A DNA stretch of 64,000 bases from Palsa-504 sp963744575 (GTDB lineage: Bacteria; Actinomycetota; Actinomycetes; Streptosporangiales; Streptosporangiaceae): contig CAVUUF010000010.1 of assembly GCA_963744575.1 (NCBI GenBank), positions 1-64,000 of the forward strand, written 5' to 3'. Positions 43,851 to 52,507 of this stretch are shown here, one piece after another. The first letter of the stretch is position 1. The number at the start of each line of letters is the position of its first letter. The position numbers and the translations under genes were made by a program. Under the pieces are notes generated by a model. It was not told the DNA's origin. It searched no databases and saw only the letters and a program-made list of their open reading frames with translations.

Positions 43851-44316
43851 TGTTCGCGACCGTCGCTCCTGCCGCCCGGGCCAGGTCGGCAGGGGCGAGC
43901 TCGATCTCCAGCCCGCGCCGCCCGGCGCTGCAGAACACGGTGGCGAAGCGCATCGCGGACTCGTCCAGCACCACCGGCAGCCGCTTGCGCTGACCGACCG
44001 GGGAGATGCCGCCGGCCACGTATCCGGTGGCCCGTTCGGCCGCCGCCAGCTGGGCCATCGCGGCCTTCTTGGCGCCGAAGGCGGCGGCCAGCGCCTTGAG
44101 ATCGAGCTGGCCTTCCACCGGGACCACCCCGGTCACCAGGGTCCCGTCCACCTCGGCGATCAGGGTCTTGAACACGCGTTCGGGCGAGACGCCGAGCGCC
44201 TCGCTGGCCTCCTGGCCGTAGGACTCGCGCCGGGGGTCGTGTGGGTACTCGTGCACCGTGAACGGGATCCGGGCGCGCTCGAGCGCCATCGTCGCCGCCG
44301 TCCCGCGTCCTGCCAC
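43840..44316 (-). CDS. ybaK: Cys-tRNA(Pro)/Cys-tRNA(Cys) deacylase
   Basis: A 158-residue YbaK/EbsC protein that clears mischarged Cys-tRNA(Pro). Conserved blocks: FTVHEYPHD, SPERVFKTLIAEVDGTLVTG (with the catalytic lysine of FKTL), KKAAMAQLAAAERATGYVAG, then GISPVGQRKRLPVVLDESA. Length normal. Starts GTG/ATG-type at 44316. It overlaps the phosphotransferase fragment by 11 bp. Confidence 0.9.
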   Translation of the reverse strand: MAGRGTAATMALERARIPFTVHEYPHDPRRESYGQEASEALGVSPERVFKTLIAEVDGTLVTGVVPVEGQLDLKALAAAFGAKKAAMAQLAAAERATGYVAGGISPVGQRKRLPVVLDESAMRFATVFCSAGRRGLEIELAPADLARAAGATVANISR

Positions 44317-44388
44317 GATCGGTCACCCTATCCGGCGCCCGGCGAAAACCATTAGGTCGGCTGTCCAGTATGTCCGCATAGTGGGGGC

Positions 44389-44901
44389 ATGCAGGTGACG
44401 TTCCCGAGGCTGCCCGACCATCAGCGTGCCTACGCGCTGGTGGAGCGGGACGACGGGGTGGTGTACCGGCTGTACGGCGGCACCGCCGGGCCCCGGCTGC
44501 CGCACGACATCATGCATCTCGTGGTCGAGCGGGAACTGCGCATCCACGACGGCATCTGGGGCGGCATCGCGGCGGGCGTCGTCTTCAACAGCATGCGGTA
44601 CGTCAGCGGCCGGCGCCCGCCGCACGCGGCCGAGCGCTCGAAAGACCTGCTGCGCGGCTTCCGCCAGCCCGGCCTGCGCGCCGAACTCCTGGCCGGCCTG
44701 GTGTCCAGCGCCGCCGCGCTGGACACGATGACCGACCACACGATCAGGCGGCTGGCCCGGGACAAGCTCTCGGTCCTGCCGGAGGCGGACGTGGACCCGG
44801 TCGTGATCGCGGCCGCCGCACGGGCGCTGCAGGTGGAGGCGGCCCGCTGGGCCCGGCTACGGGTCGGAGAGGAGCTGTGCTACGAGTGGCCAGGGAACTG
44901 A
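44389..44901 (+). CDS. conserved hypothetical protein
   Basis: A 170-residue soluble protein of unknown function. Visible: YALVERDDGVVYRLYGG, RLPHDIMHLVVERELRIHDG (a His-rich helix that could bind metal), a Gly-rich loop WGGIAAGVVF, and a basic C-terminal half. Similar proteins are scattered in actinobacteria. ATG 44389 follows GGGGG. It is 19 bp upstream of the deaminase gene and probably co-transcribed. Confidence 0.7.
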   Translation: MQVTFPRLPDHQRAYALVERDDGVVYRLYGGTAGPRLPHDIMHLVVERELRIHDGIWGGIAAGVVFNSMRYVSGRRPPHAAERSKDLLRGFRQPGLRAELLAGLVSSAAALDTMTDHTIRRLARDKLSVLPEADVDPVVIAAAARALQVEAARWARLRVGEELCYEWPGN

Positions 44902-44919
44902 GCGGTAAGGTAAGCCGGC

Positions 44920-45381
44920 ATGGGATACGGGCAAGCGGATCAGGACGATCGCGACATGATGGAGCTGGCCCTCGGCCAGGCCCGGGTCAGCCTGGCCTCC
45001 GGCGGCGTGCCGGTCGGCGCGGTGCTCGCCGCGGCTGGGCAGGTCGTCGCGGCCGGGCACAACGAGCGGGTGCAACGCGGCGATCCGGTGGCGCACGGCG
45101 AGATCGCCTGCCTGCGCAACGCGGGCCGGCGCCCCTCCTACCACGACACCACCTTGTACACCACGCTGTCCCCGTGCCAGATGTGCAGCGGGGCGATCCT
45201 GCTGTTCCAGATCCCCCGGGTGGTGGTCGGCGAGGCCCGGACCTTCGAGGGTGACCTGGACTTCCTGGCCGGGCGCGGGGTGGAGATCGTGCTGCTCGAC
45301 GACCCGGACTGCGTGGCCGTCATGCGCGAGTTCCAGCGGCGCTACCCCGAAGTCTGGAGCGAGGACATCGGCGGCCGCTGA
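44920..45381 (+). CDS. nucleoside/cytosine deaminase-family protein
   Basis: A 153-residue zinc deaminase. AHGEIAC gives the zinc histidine H59 and proton-shuttle E61; SPCQMCSGA gives zinc cysteines C86 and C89. The C-terminus (FQRRYPEVWSEDIGG) resembles yeast-type cytosine deaminase and nucleoside deaminases, not tRNA deaminase TadA. It precedes the cox operon, and purine-type hydroxylases related to CO dehydrogenase would also fit next to it, but the coxL active site argues for CO. Confidence 0.85.
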   Translation: MGYGQADQDDRDMMELALGQARVSLASGGVPVGAVLAAAGQVVAAGHNERVQRGDPVAHGEIACLRNAGRRPSYHDTTLYTTLSPCQMCSGAILLFQIPRVVVGEARTFEGDLDFLAGRGVEIVLLDDPDCVAVMREFQRRYPEVWSEDIGGR

Positions 45382-45438
45382 CCCAGCCCGGATTAGCGAA
45401 GGCTTAACCGCGGTTGCGTAACGCCCCGGGCAGGCCGA

Positions 45439-46338
45439 ATGATGCATTACATGCAGGTCCCCTCCCACGTCGAGTACGAGCGGGTGACCAGCGTGGAGCA
45501 CGCGCTGTCGCTGCTGAGCAGGCCGGACACCCGGGTCCTGGCGGGCGGCCACAGCCTGATCCCGATGATGAAGCTGCGGCTGGCCCAGCCCGGGATGCTC
45601 GTCGACATCAACGCCCTGGCCGAGCTGGCCTACATCCGGCTGGACGGAGACCGGCTGCGCATCGGCGCCCTGGCCCGGCACGCGGACCTGCTGGAGTCGG
45701 CCGTGGCCGGCGAGCACTTCCCCATCTTCCATGACGCCGAACGGGTCGTCGCGGACCCGATCGTCCGGCTGTGGGGCACCGTGGGCGGGTCGCTGTGCCA
45801 GGCCGACCCGTCCGAGGACCTGTCCGCCGTGTTCGCCGCGGCCCGCGCCACCGCGGTCATCCGCGGCCCGGACGGCGACCGGCTGGTTCCGGTCAGGGAG
45901 TTCCACCTCGGGCCCTACGAGACCGTCATCGGACGGGGCGAGCTGCTGGCCGAGATCCGGGTGCCTGTGCCAGCCCACCGGGCCACCGGCAGCGCGTACG
46001 AGAAGGTGGCCCGGCGGGTGGGCGACTGGTCGATCGCCGCCGCCGGGGCCGTGCTGCGCCTCAACGGCAAGCACGAAATCCAGGAGGCCGGCCTCGGCCT
46101 GACCGCCGTCGGCGCCGAGCACTTCGTCGCGGCCGAGGCCGAGGACTTCCTCCGCGGCCGCCCCGCCACCCAGGACAACTTCGCCGCAGCCGCGAAAATC
46201 GCCGCCGGGCACTGCCATCCCGCCGCCGACCAGCGCGGACCCGAGGACTACAAGCGGCACCTGGTCGCCGAACTCGCCACCCGCGCGCTCCGTCGTGCAG
46301 CGGGCCGCGCGGCCGCGCGGGCGGGCCAGACCGCATGA
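45439..46338 (+). CDS. coxM: CO dehydrogenase medium (FAD) subunit
   Basis: A 299-residue FAD-binding subunit. The FAD motifs are VLAGGHSLIPMMKLRL (AGGxS) near residue 35 and WGTVGGSLCQADPSEDL (TxGG) near 115. The C-terminal CO_deh_flav_C domain contains YEKVARRVGDWSIAAAGAVL. It passes electrons from the iron-sulphur subunit to the quinone pool. ATG 45439 or 45451 may start it. It overlaps coxS (ATGA at 46335), so the order coxM-coxS-coxL is that of the classic Oligotropha operon. Confidence 0.9.
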   Translation: MMHYMQVPSHVEYERVTSVEHALSLLSRPDTRVLAGGHSLIPMMKLRLAQPGMLVDINALAELAYIRLDGDRLRIGALARHADLLESAVAGEHFPIFHDAERVVADPIVRLWGTVGGSLCQADPSEDLSAVFAAARATAVIRGPDGDRLVPVREFHLGPYETVIGRGELLAEIRVPVPAHRATGSAYEKVARRVGDWSIAAAGAVLRLNGKHEIQEAGLGLTAVGAEHFVAAEAEDFLRGRPATQDNFAAAAKIAAGHCHPAADQRGPEDYKRHLVAELATRALRRAAGRAAARAGQTA

Positions 46339-46811
46339 CCATGCGGGTCACGGTGACCGTGAACGGCGCCGAGTACACCCGCGACGTCGAACCGCGGCTG
46401 CTGCTCATCCACTTCCTGCGGGACGAGCTCGGCCTGACCGGCAGCCACTGGGGCTGCGACACGTCGAACTGCGGCAGCTGCGTGGTGTGGCTGGACGCCA
46501 GGCCGGTCAAAGCGTGCACGGTACTGGTGGCGATGGCCGACGGACGCTGCGTCCGTACTGTCGAGGACCTGGAACGGGACGGTCGGCTCGACCCGGTCCA
46601 GGAGGGGTTCGTCGAGTGCCACGGCCTGCAGTGCGGTTTCTGCACGCCCGGCATGATGATGACCGCGCGCTGGCTGCTCGACCACAATCCCGATCCGAGC
46701 GAGGCGGAGATCCGCGAGGCCATCTCCGGCCAGATCTGCCGGTGCACCGGCTACGAGAACATCGTCAGGTCGGTCCGGTGGGCCGCGAAACACCCGGGGG
46801 GCACACCATGA
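46335..46811 (+). CDS. coxS: CO dehydrogenase small (2x[2Fe-2S]) subunit
   Basis: A 158-residue iron-sulphur subunit. The plant-ferredoxin cluster is CDTSNCGSC (about 43-51) plus a further Cys in VKACTVL. The second cluster is in the helical domain, CGFCTPG (about 101-107) and CRCTGYENIV (about 136-145). Overlaps of 4 bases with both neighbours indicate tight translational coupling. Confidence 0.92.
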   Translation: MTMRVTVTVNGAEYTRDVEPRLLLIHFLRDELGLTGSHWGCDTSNCGSCVVWLDARPVKACTVLVAMADGRCVRTVEDLERDGRLDPVQEGFVECHGLQCGFCTPGMMMTARWLLDHNPDPSEAEIREAISGQICRCTGYENIVRSVRWAAKHPGGTP

Positions 46812-49162
46812 CCACTGGCTTCGGTCGGCTGCTCCGCCAGGAGGACCAGCGGTTCATCCGCGGCCAGGGCACCTACGTGGACGACATCAAGCTGCCCGGC
46901 ATGCTCTACGGCGCGGTGCTGCGCAGCCCGCACCCGCACGCCCGCATCGTGTCGATCGACATCCTCGCCGCGGAAGCCCACCCCAAAGTAAGAGCGGTCA
47001 TCACGGGCGAGATGCTGGCACAACGGAACCTGGCCTGGATGCCAACCCTGTCCGGCGACACCCAGCCCGTGCTGGCCACCGGCAAGGTGCGGTTCCAGGG
47101 CCAGGAGGTGGCGTTCGTGGTGGCCGAGGACCGCTACTCCGCCCGGGACGCCCTGGAGCTGATCGACGTGGAGTACGAGCCGCTGCCCGCCGTGGTCGAC
47201 GCGCGCCGCGCGCTCGATCCCGGCGCCCCGGTCATCCGTGATGATCGGGATCACCAGGCAGACAACCATATCTTCGACTGGGAAGCCGGCGACGCGGCCC
47301 GCACCGAGCAGGTGTTCCACGACGCCGAGGTGGTGGTCAGCCAGGACATGCTGTACCCGCGGGTGCACCCGGCGCCGCTGGAGACCTGCGGCATCGTCGC
47401 GGACTTCAACCGGGTCAGCGGCAAGCTGACGATCTGGGCCACCACCCAGGCGCCGCACCCGCACCGGACCCTGTACGCCATGGTGACGGGCCTGCCCGAG
47501 CACAAGATCCGGGTGATATCGCCGGACATCGGCGGCGGGTTCGGCAACAAGGTGCCCATCTATCCGGGGTACCTGTGCGCGATCACCGGCTCCATGCTCA
47601 CCGGCCGGCCGGTGAAGTGGGTGGAGGACCGGTCGGAGAACCTGATGTCCACCTGCTTCGCCCGGGACTTTCACATGCGCGGCGAGCTGGCCGCCAGCCG
47701 GGACGGCACGATCCGCGCCGTCCGGGTGCGGGTGCTGGCCGACCACGGCGCGTTCAACGGCGCCGCGCAGCCGACCCAGTACCCGGCCGGGTTCTTCGGC
47801 GTGTTCACCGGTTCCTACCACCTGGAGGCCGCGTACTGCCAGGTGACCGGGGTGTACACGAACAAGGCGCCGGGCGGCGTGGCCTACTCCTGCTCGTTCC
47901 GCATCACCGAGGCGGTCTACCTGGTCGAGCGGATGGTCGACATCCTGGCCTTCGACCTCGGCCTGGACCCGGCCGGGCTGCGGATGCGCAACCTGCTCCG
48001 GCCCGAGCAGTTCCCCTACACCTGCCAGACCGGCTGGGTCTACGACTCCGGGGACTACCCGCGCACGCTGCGCCTGGCCATGGACATGGCCGGCTATGCA
48101 GACCTCAGGAAAGAGCAGGAGGCCGAACGGGCGAACGGTCACCTGATGGGTATCGGTGTCAGCTTTTTCACCGAGGCCGTGGGCGCCGGTCCACGCAAGC
48201 ACATGGACATCCTGGGCTTCGGCATGGCGGACGGGGCGGAACTGCGGATCCACCCGACCGGGACCGCGGTGCTCCGGATCTCGGTGCAGACCCAGGGCCA
48301 GGGGCACGAGACCACCTTCGCCCAGATCGTGGCCGCCGAACTCGGCATCGCCCCCGGCGACGTGGAAGTCATGCACGGGGACACCGACACCACCCCGTTC
48401 GGCCTGGGGACCTACGGGTCACGGTCGACGCCGGTGTCGGGTGCGGCCACCGCCATCGTGGCCAGGAAGGTGCGCGAGCGGGCCCGCGTCGTCGCCGCGG
48501 CCATGCTCGAGGCCGACCCGGCCGACCTGGAGTGGCAACCCGGCCGCTGGTTCGTCCGGGGCGACCCGGACTCCGGCCGCACCATCGCCGAGATCGCCAT
48601 GGCCGCGCATTCCAGCCTGGAGTTGCCCGAGGGCGTCGAAGGGCAGCTGGACGCGGCCTGCGTGTACGACCCGCCCAACCTGACCTACCCGTTCGGCGCG
48701 TACATCTGCGTGGTCGACGTGGACGCCGGCACCGGCAAGGTCGACGTGCGCCGGTTCATCGCGGTGGACGACTGCGGGGTGCGGATCAACCCGATGATCG
48801 TCGAGGGCCAGGTGCACGGCGGACTCGCCGACGGCATCGGGATGGCGCTGATGGAGAACATCGTCTTCGACGCCGACGGCAACTGCCTGGGCGGCTCGTT
48901 CATGGACTACCTGCTGCCCACCTCGCTGGAGTGCCCGTCCTGGGAGCTCGGCGCGACCGTCACCCCGTCGCCGCACCACCCCATCGGGGCCAAGGGGGTG
49001 GGCGAGTCGGCCACCGTCGGCTCGCCGCCGGCCGTGGTCAACGCGGTCATCGACGCGCTGCGGCCCTATGGCGTGCGGCACGCCGACATGCCGCTCACCC
49101 CGGCCCAGGTGTGGCGGGCCATCCAGGGCCGCCCGTTCCGCACCGACCTGGCGATCAGCTGA
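46808..49162 (+). CDS. coxL: CO dehydrogenase large (molybdenum) subunit, form I
   Basis: A 784-residue molybdopterin-cytosine-dinucleotide subunit. The active-site loop AYSCSFR (residues 359-365) fits the form I signature AYxCSFR, with Cys362 as the cysteine that carries the Mo-S-Cu centre; form II homologues have AYRGAGR instead. Other cofactor segments are DIGGGFGNK and GAKGVGESATVG (catalytic-base glutamate region). This makes aerobic CO oxidation the most likely reaction. ATG 46808. The form I assignment rests on the motif, which I can see; activity also needs maturation genes. Confidence 0.92.
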   Translation: MTTGFGRLLRQEDQRFIRGQGTYVDDIKLPGMLYGAVLRSPHPHARIVSIDILAAEAHPKVRAVITGEMLAQRNLAWMPTLSGDTQPVLATGKVRFQGQEVAFVVAEDRYSARDALELIDVEYEPLPAVVDARRALDPGAPVIRDDRDHQADNHIFDWEAGDAARTEQVFHDAEVVVSQDMLYPRVHPAPLETCGIVADFNRVSGKLTIWATTQAPHPHRTLYAMVTGLPEHKIRVISPDIGGGFGNKVPIYPGYLCAITGSMLTGRPVKWVEDRSENLMSTCFARDFHMRGELAASRDGTIRAVRVRVLADHGAFNGAAQPTQYPAGFFGVFTGSYHLEAAYCQVTGVYTNKAPGGVAYSCSFRITEAVYLVERMVDILAFDLGLDPAGLRMRNLLRPEQFPYTCQTGWVYDSGDYPRTLRLAMDMAGYADLRKEQEAERANGHLMGIGVSFFTEAVGAGPRKHMDILGFGMADGAELRIHPTGTAVLRISVQTQGQGHETTFAQIVAAELGIAPGDVEVMHGDTDTTPFGLGTYGSRSTPVSGAATAIVARKVRERARVVAAAMLEADPADLEWQPGRWFVRGDPDSGRTIAEIAMAAHSSLELPEGVEGQLDAACVYDPPNLTYPFGAYICVVDVDAGTGKVDVRRFIAVDDCGVRINPMIVEGQVHGGLADGIGMALMENIVFDADGNCLGGSFMDYLLPTSLECPSWELGATVTPSPHHPIGAKGVGESATVGSPPAVVNAVIDALRPYGVRHADMPLTPAQVWRAIQGRPFRTDLAIS

Positions 49163-49183
49163 ATCCGGATAAACTGGCTCGTT

Positions 49184-50092
49184 GTGAGCAGCCTGTCTAC
49201 CCATGATCTCCATGACCGGTTCGCCGCGGTCGGCGACCTGGCCGCGGCCCTGGAGTCGGTCGGCTACCTGGCCGGCGACCAGCTCGGGGCCGCGCTCTTC
49301 CTGGCGGTCCGGATGGGACAGCCGATCCTGCTCGAGGGCGAGCCGGGCGTGGGCAAGACCGAGGCGGCCAAGTCCCTGGCCGCCGCGATCGACACCCCGC
49401 TGGTCCGGCTGCAGTGCTACGAGGGCATCACCGCCTCGGAGGCGCTGTACGAGTGGAACTACCCGCGGCAGCTGCTCGCCATCAGGCTGGCCGAGGCAGC
49501 CGGGGAGCACATCGAGGACAAGGACCTGTTCACCGAGGAGTACCTGCTGCCGCGGCCGCTGCTGACCGCCCTGCTGCACCCGGGTCCCCGGCCCGCCGTG
49601 CTGCTCATCGACGAGGTGGACCGGGCCGACGACGAGTTCGAGGCGTTCCTGTTCGAGCTGCTGGCCGAGGCGGCGGTCACCATCCCCGAGCTGGGCACGC
49701 AGCAGGCGGCGCTGCCCCCGGTGACCGTGCTGACCTCGAACCGGACCAGGGACCTGCACGACGCGCTCAAGCGCCGCTGCCTGTACCACTGGATCGCCTA
49801 CCCGGACACCGCCCGGGTGGCGGAGATCGTCCGGCGCCGGGTGCCCGCGTCCGGGGAGGAGCTGGCGGGCCAGATCGCGACCGCGGTCAACCGGCTGCGC
49901 GGCCTCGACCTGACCAAGCCGCCCGGTATCTCCGAGGCGATCAGCTGGGCCTTCGCGGCCAGCGTGTTCGCCGCCGAGGAGCTGTCCCCGCAGGTCGCCG
50001 ACCAGACCCTGAGCACGGTGCTGAAGTACCCAGAAGACGAGGAAGCGGTGCGCCAGGCCGGGCTGGCGTCGGTGGTCGGCCGCATTGACTGA
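49184..50092 (+). CDS. coxD: MoxR-type AAA ATPase, CoxD
   Basis: A 302-residue AAA ATPase of the MoxR/CoxD group, needed in other bacteria to mature the copper-sulphur centre of CO dehydrogenase. Walker A is LLEGEPGVGKTEAAK (near 52), Walker B is AVLLIDEVDRADDEF (near 138), and sensor and arginine-finger regions follow (TSNRTRDLHDALKRRCLYHW). GTG 49184 is 21 bp after coxL. It overlaps coxE. Confidence 0.9.
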   Translation: MSSLSTHDLHDRFAAVGDLAAALESVGYLAGDQLGAALFLAVRMGQPILLEGEPGVGKTEAAKSLAAAIDTPLVRLQCYEGITASEALYEWNYPRQLLAIRLAEAAGEHIEDKDLFTEEYLLPRPLLTALLHPGPRPAVLLIDEVDRADDEFEAFLFELLAEAAVTIPELGTQQAALPPVTVLTSNRTRDLHDALKRRCLYHWIAYPDTARVAEIVRRRVPASGEELAGQIATAVNRLRGLDLTKPPGISEAISWAFAASVFAAEELSPQVADQTLSTVLKYPEDEEAVRQAGLASVVGRID

Positions 50093-51317
50093 GCTCGCTG
50101 TGCCAATTCCTGCTGGCCCGGACGTGGCCGCCATGGCCACCGGCCTGGGCATCGCCCTGCACACCGCGGGGCTGCCGGTCGGTCCCGACCGCTGCGAGCG
50201 GCTGGCCCGGGCGGTGACGGTCATGGGCGCCACCACGGTGGCCGAGCTGCGGGCCTGCGCGCTGGCCACCATGGTGTCCGACCCGGCCCAGATGCCTGCC
50301 TTCGACCGGGTGTTCGCGGCGCTGTTCGGCGGCCCGTCGCCGTTCCGGGATCTCAACCGGCCCACCGCGGCGCCCGGCTACCAGCACGCCGATCAGGACG
50401 GCGTCCCCCAGCCGGCCGCCCCGTCCCGATCAAACCCGGGTAGCCCGCCGTCCGGCCTGCGGGTCTCCGACGCCGAGCCGGCCAGCGCGGAGACCGACGA
50501 GCCGCTGGCCGAGGGCCCGGCGGTGCACCGGGTGGCCTCGGCCACCGAGCGGCTCAGCGGCCGCGACTTCACCGAGCTGTCCCCGGCCGAACTCCGCCAG
50601 CTGGTCACGCTCATGCGCGAGCTGGCCCTGGCCATCCCGCCCCGGCGGACCCGCAGGTACCGGCCGGCCCGCGACGGGAAGCGCCCGGACCTGCGCCGGA
50701 CGCTGCGGCTGGCCCGGCGCAGCGGCGGCGAGGCGATCCGGTTCGCCCGCCGGGCACCGCGGGTCCGGCCGCGCCGCCTGGTGGTGCTGTGCGACATCTC
50801 CGGTTCCATGGAGCCCTACGCCCGCGCCCTGCTGATGCTGCTCTACGTGCTCAACGCCGGGCAGCCCCGTGATGGACGCGACCCGAACCGGACCGAGGTG
50901 TTCAGCTTCGCGACCCGGCTGACCCGGCTGACCCCGGCGCTGGCCGCGGCCAGCCCGGACACCATGCTGGCCAAGGCGGGCGAGGCGGCGCCCGACTGGT
51001 CGGGCGGGACCAGGATCGGCGCCGCCCTCAAGGAGTTCAACGACCGCTACGGCTGCCGCGGCATGGCCCGGGGCGCGGTGGTCCTGATCATCTCCGACGG
51101 CTGGGAGACCGGCGACCCCGAGCTGCTCGGCGCCCAGATGGCGCGGCTGTCGCGGGTGGCGCACCGGATCGTCTGGGCGAATCCGCGCACCCAGTCCCCG
51201 CGGTACCGGCCCGAGGTCGGCGGCATGGCGGCCGCCTGGCCGTACTGCGACGCCGTGGTCAGCGCGCACAACCTGGACGCGCTCGATGACCTGCTGGCCG
51301 CCCTGGGGGCCCGCTGA
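50085..51317 (+). CDS. coxE: VWA-domain protein, CoxE
   Basis: A protein of up to 410 residues. The N-terminal half is helical with a disordered Pro/Ala linker (about 95-150). The C-terminal half is a CoxE-like von Willebrand A domain with the metal-ion site DISGSMEPYAR near residue 240, and GGTRIGAALKEFN and IISDGWETGD. CoxE works with CoxD in cofactor maturation. TTG 50085 or GTG 50100 could start it; both overlap or abut the coxD stop. Confidence 0.85.
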   Translation: MTELAVPIPAGPDVAAMATGLGIALHTAGLPVGPDRCERLARAVTVMGATTVAELRACALATMVSDPAQMPAFDRVFAALFGGPSPFRDLNRPTAAPGYQHADQDGVPQPAAPSRSNPGSPPSGLRVSDAEPASAETDEPLAEGPAVHRVASATERLSGRDFTELSPAELRQLVTLMRELALAIPPRRTRRYRPARDGKRPDLRRTLRLARRSGGEAIRFARRAPRVRPRRLVVLCDISGSMEPYARALLMLLYVLNAGQPRDGRDPNRTEVFSFATRLTRLTPALAAASPDTMLAKAGEAAPDWSGGTRIGAALKEFNDRYGCRGMARGAVVLIISDGWETGDPELLGAQMARLSRVAHRIVWANPRTQSPRYRPEVGGMAAAWPYCDAVVSAHNLDALDDLLAALGAR

Positions 51318-51409
51318 CCGCCGCGCGGAAGGCGGCGGTCAGCGGGCTCGGGGGTGTAGCCGATGGTGCGCAAAGCGGGTGCGCGCCAGCGGCTCGCCGG
51401 GTCAGCCGG

Positions 51410-52507
51410 TCACACGGCCGTCACCCTGATCGTGTGGTAGCCGGTCGCGCCGTCGGGCTCGGTCTTGTGGTTCACCGCGGTCTGGGTGTAGCCGGCCTTG
51501 TCGGTGGCCCGCACCTGGAGCACGTGCGGGCCGGGGGTGGCGTCCCAGACGTAGTACCACTGCCGCCAGGTGTCGATGGTGTCCTGGGCCGGCAGCCTGG
51601 CCGGGTAGAAGACCCCGTCGATGCCCACCTCGACGGCCTCGATGCCGGTGTGCTGGGCCCAGGCGACCCCGGCGATCGTCACCCGGCCGGCCTGCACGGT
51701 GCTGCGGCGCTTCGGCACGTCGATGCGGGATTCGGTCTTGATCGGCGCCTGCTGCGACCAGCCCTGCTTCACCCAGTACGCGTTGAACGCGCCGAACGTG
51801 GTGAACTCCATGTCCGTCACCCACTTGGTCGCGGACGCGTAGCCGTAGAGCCCCGGCACCACCACCCGCACCGGGTAGCCGTGCGGCTGCGGCAGCACCT
51901 GGCCGTTCATGCCCACCGCGAGCATGGAGTCCCGGCCGTCCAGCACTGGTTCGGTGGCGACGCCGATGGTCATCCCGTCGCCGTCGCGCATCACGATCTG
52001 GTCGGCGCCGGCCTGGATGCCGGCCTTGCGCAGCACGCCCGCCAGCAGCGTGCCCTGCCAGCGGGCGGTGCCGATGAAGTTGCCGCCTACCGCCTCTGAG
52101 ACGCAGGTCAGGGTGATGTCGCGCTCGATCATGGGCAGCTGGATCAGGTCGTCGTAGCTGAGCACCATCGGCTTGTCCACCATGCCACCGATCCGCAGCT
52201 GCCAGCTCGAGGCGGGCACCTTGGGCAGCACCAGGGCCGTGTCCACCCGGTAGAACTCCGCGTTCGGCGTGAAGAACGGCGACAGGCCGGGGATGGTCAG
52301 CGTCTCGCCGACCGGCAGCGGCGTCATCGGGTCGACGTGCAGCTGCGGGACCGCGGTGGCACTGGGGGCCGGGGCCATCGGCGCCGCCGGGGCGTTCGGC
52401 TGCAGGCGCTTGCCGAGCAGGAGTTCGCCGCCGACCCCGGCCGCGGCCGCGGTCACCGCGGTGACGCCGGCCGCGGCGAGGAACCTGCGCCGGTCGACGG
52501 CGGTCAT
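51410..52507 (-). CDS. Tat-exported molybdopterin oxidoreductase (sulfite-oxidase fold)
   Basis: A 365-residue enzyme. The N-terminus MTAVDRRRFLAAAGVTAVTA is a Tat signal (RRRFL). The sulfite-oxidase-type Mo domain has the ligand cysteine in ERDITLTCVSEAVGGNFIG, with ARWQGTLLAGVL next. A C-terminal Mo-co oxidoreductase dimerisation domain follows (RIDVPKRRSTVQAGRVTIAG). It probably acts outside the membrane; substrate could be sulfite, methionine sulfoxide or another. ATG 52507 has GGAGGA upstream and overlaps the membrane-protein stop (ATGA), so the two are coupled. Confidence 0.88.
   Translation of the reverse strand: MTAVDRRRFLAAAGVTAVTAAAAGVGGELLLGKRLQPNAPAAPMAPAPSATAVPQLHVDPMTPLPVGETLTIPGLSPFFTPNAEFYRVDTALVLPKVPASSWQLRIGGMVDKPMVLSYDDLIQLPMIERDITLTCVSEAVGGNFIGTARWQGTLLAGVLRKAGIQAGADQIVMRDGDGMTIGVATEPVLDGRDSMLAVGMNGQVLPQPHGYPVRVVVPGLYGYASATKWVTDMEFTTFGAFNAYWVKQGWSQQAPIKTESRIDVPKRRSTVQAGRVTIAGVAWAQHTGIEAVEVGIDGVFYPARLPAQDTIDTWRQWYYVWDATPGPHVLQVRATDKAGYTQTAVNHKTEPDGATGYHTIRVTAV

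Noticed and set aside
44920..45381. tRNA adenosine deaminase TadA
   Set aside because: HGE and PCxxC motifs fit, but the C-terminal segment is of the cytosine/nucleoside deaminase type.
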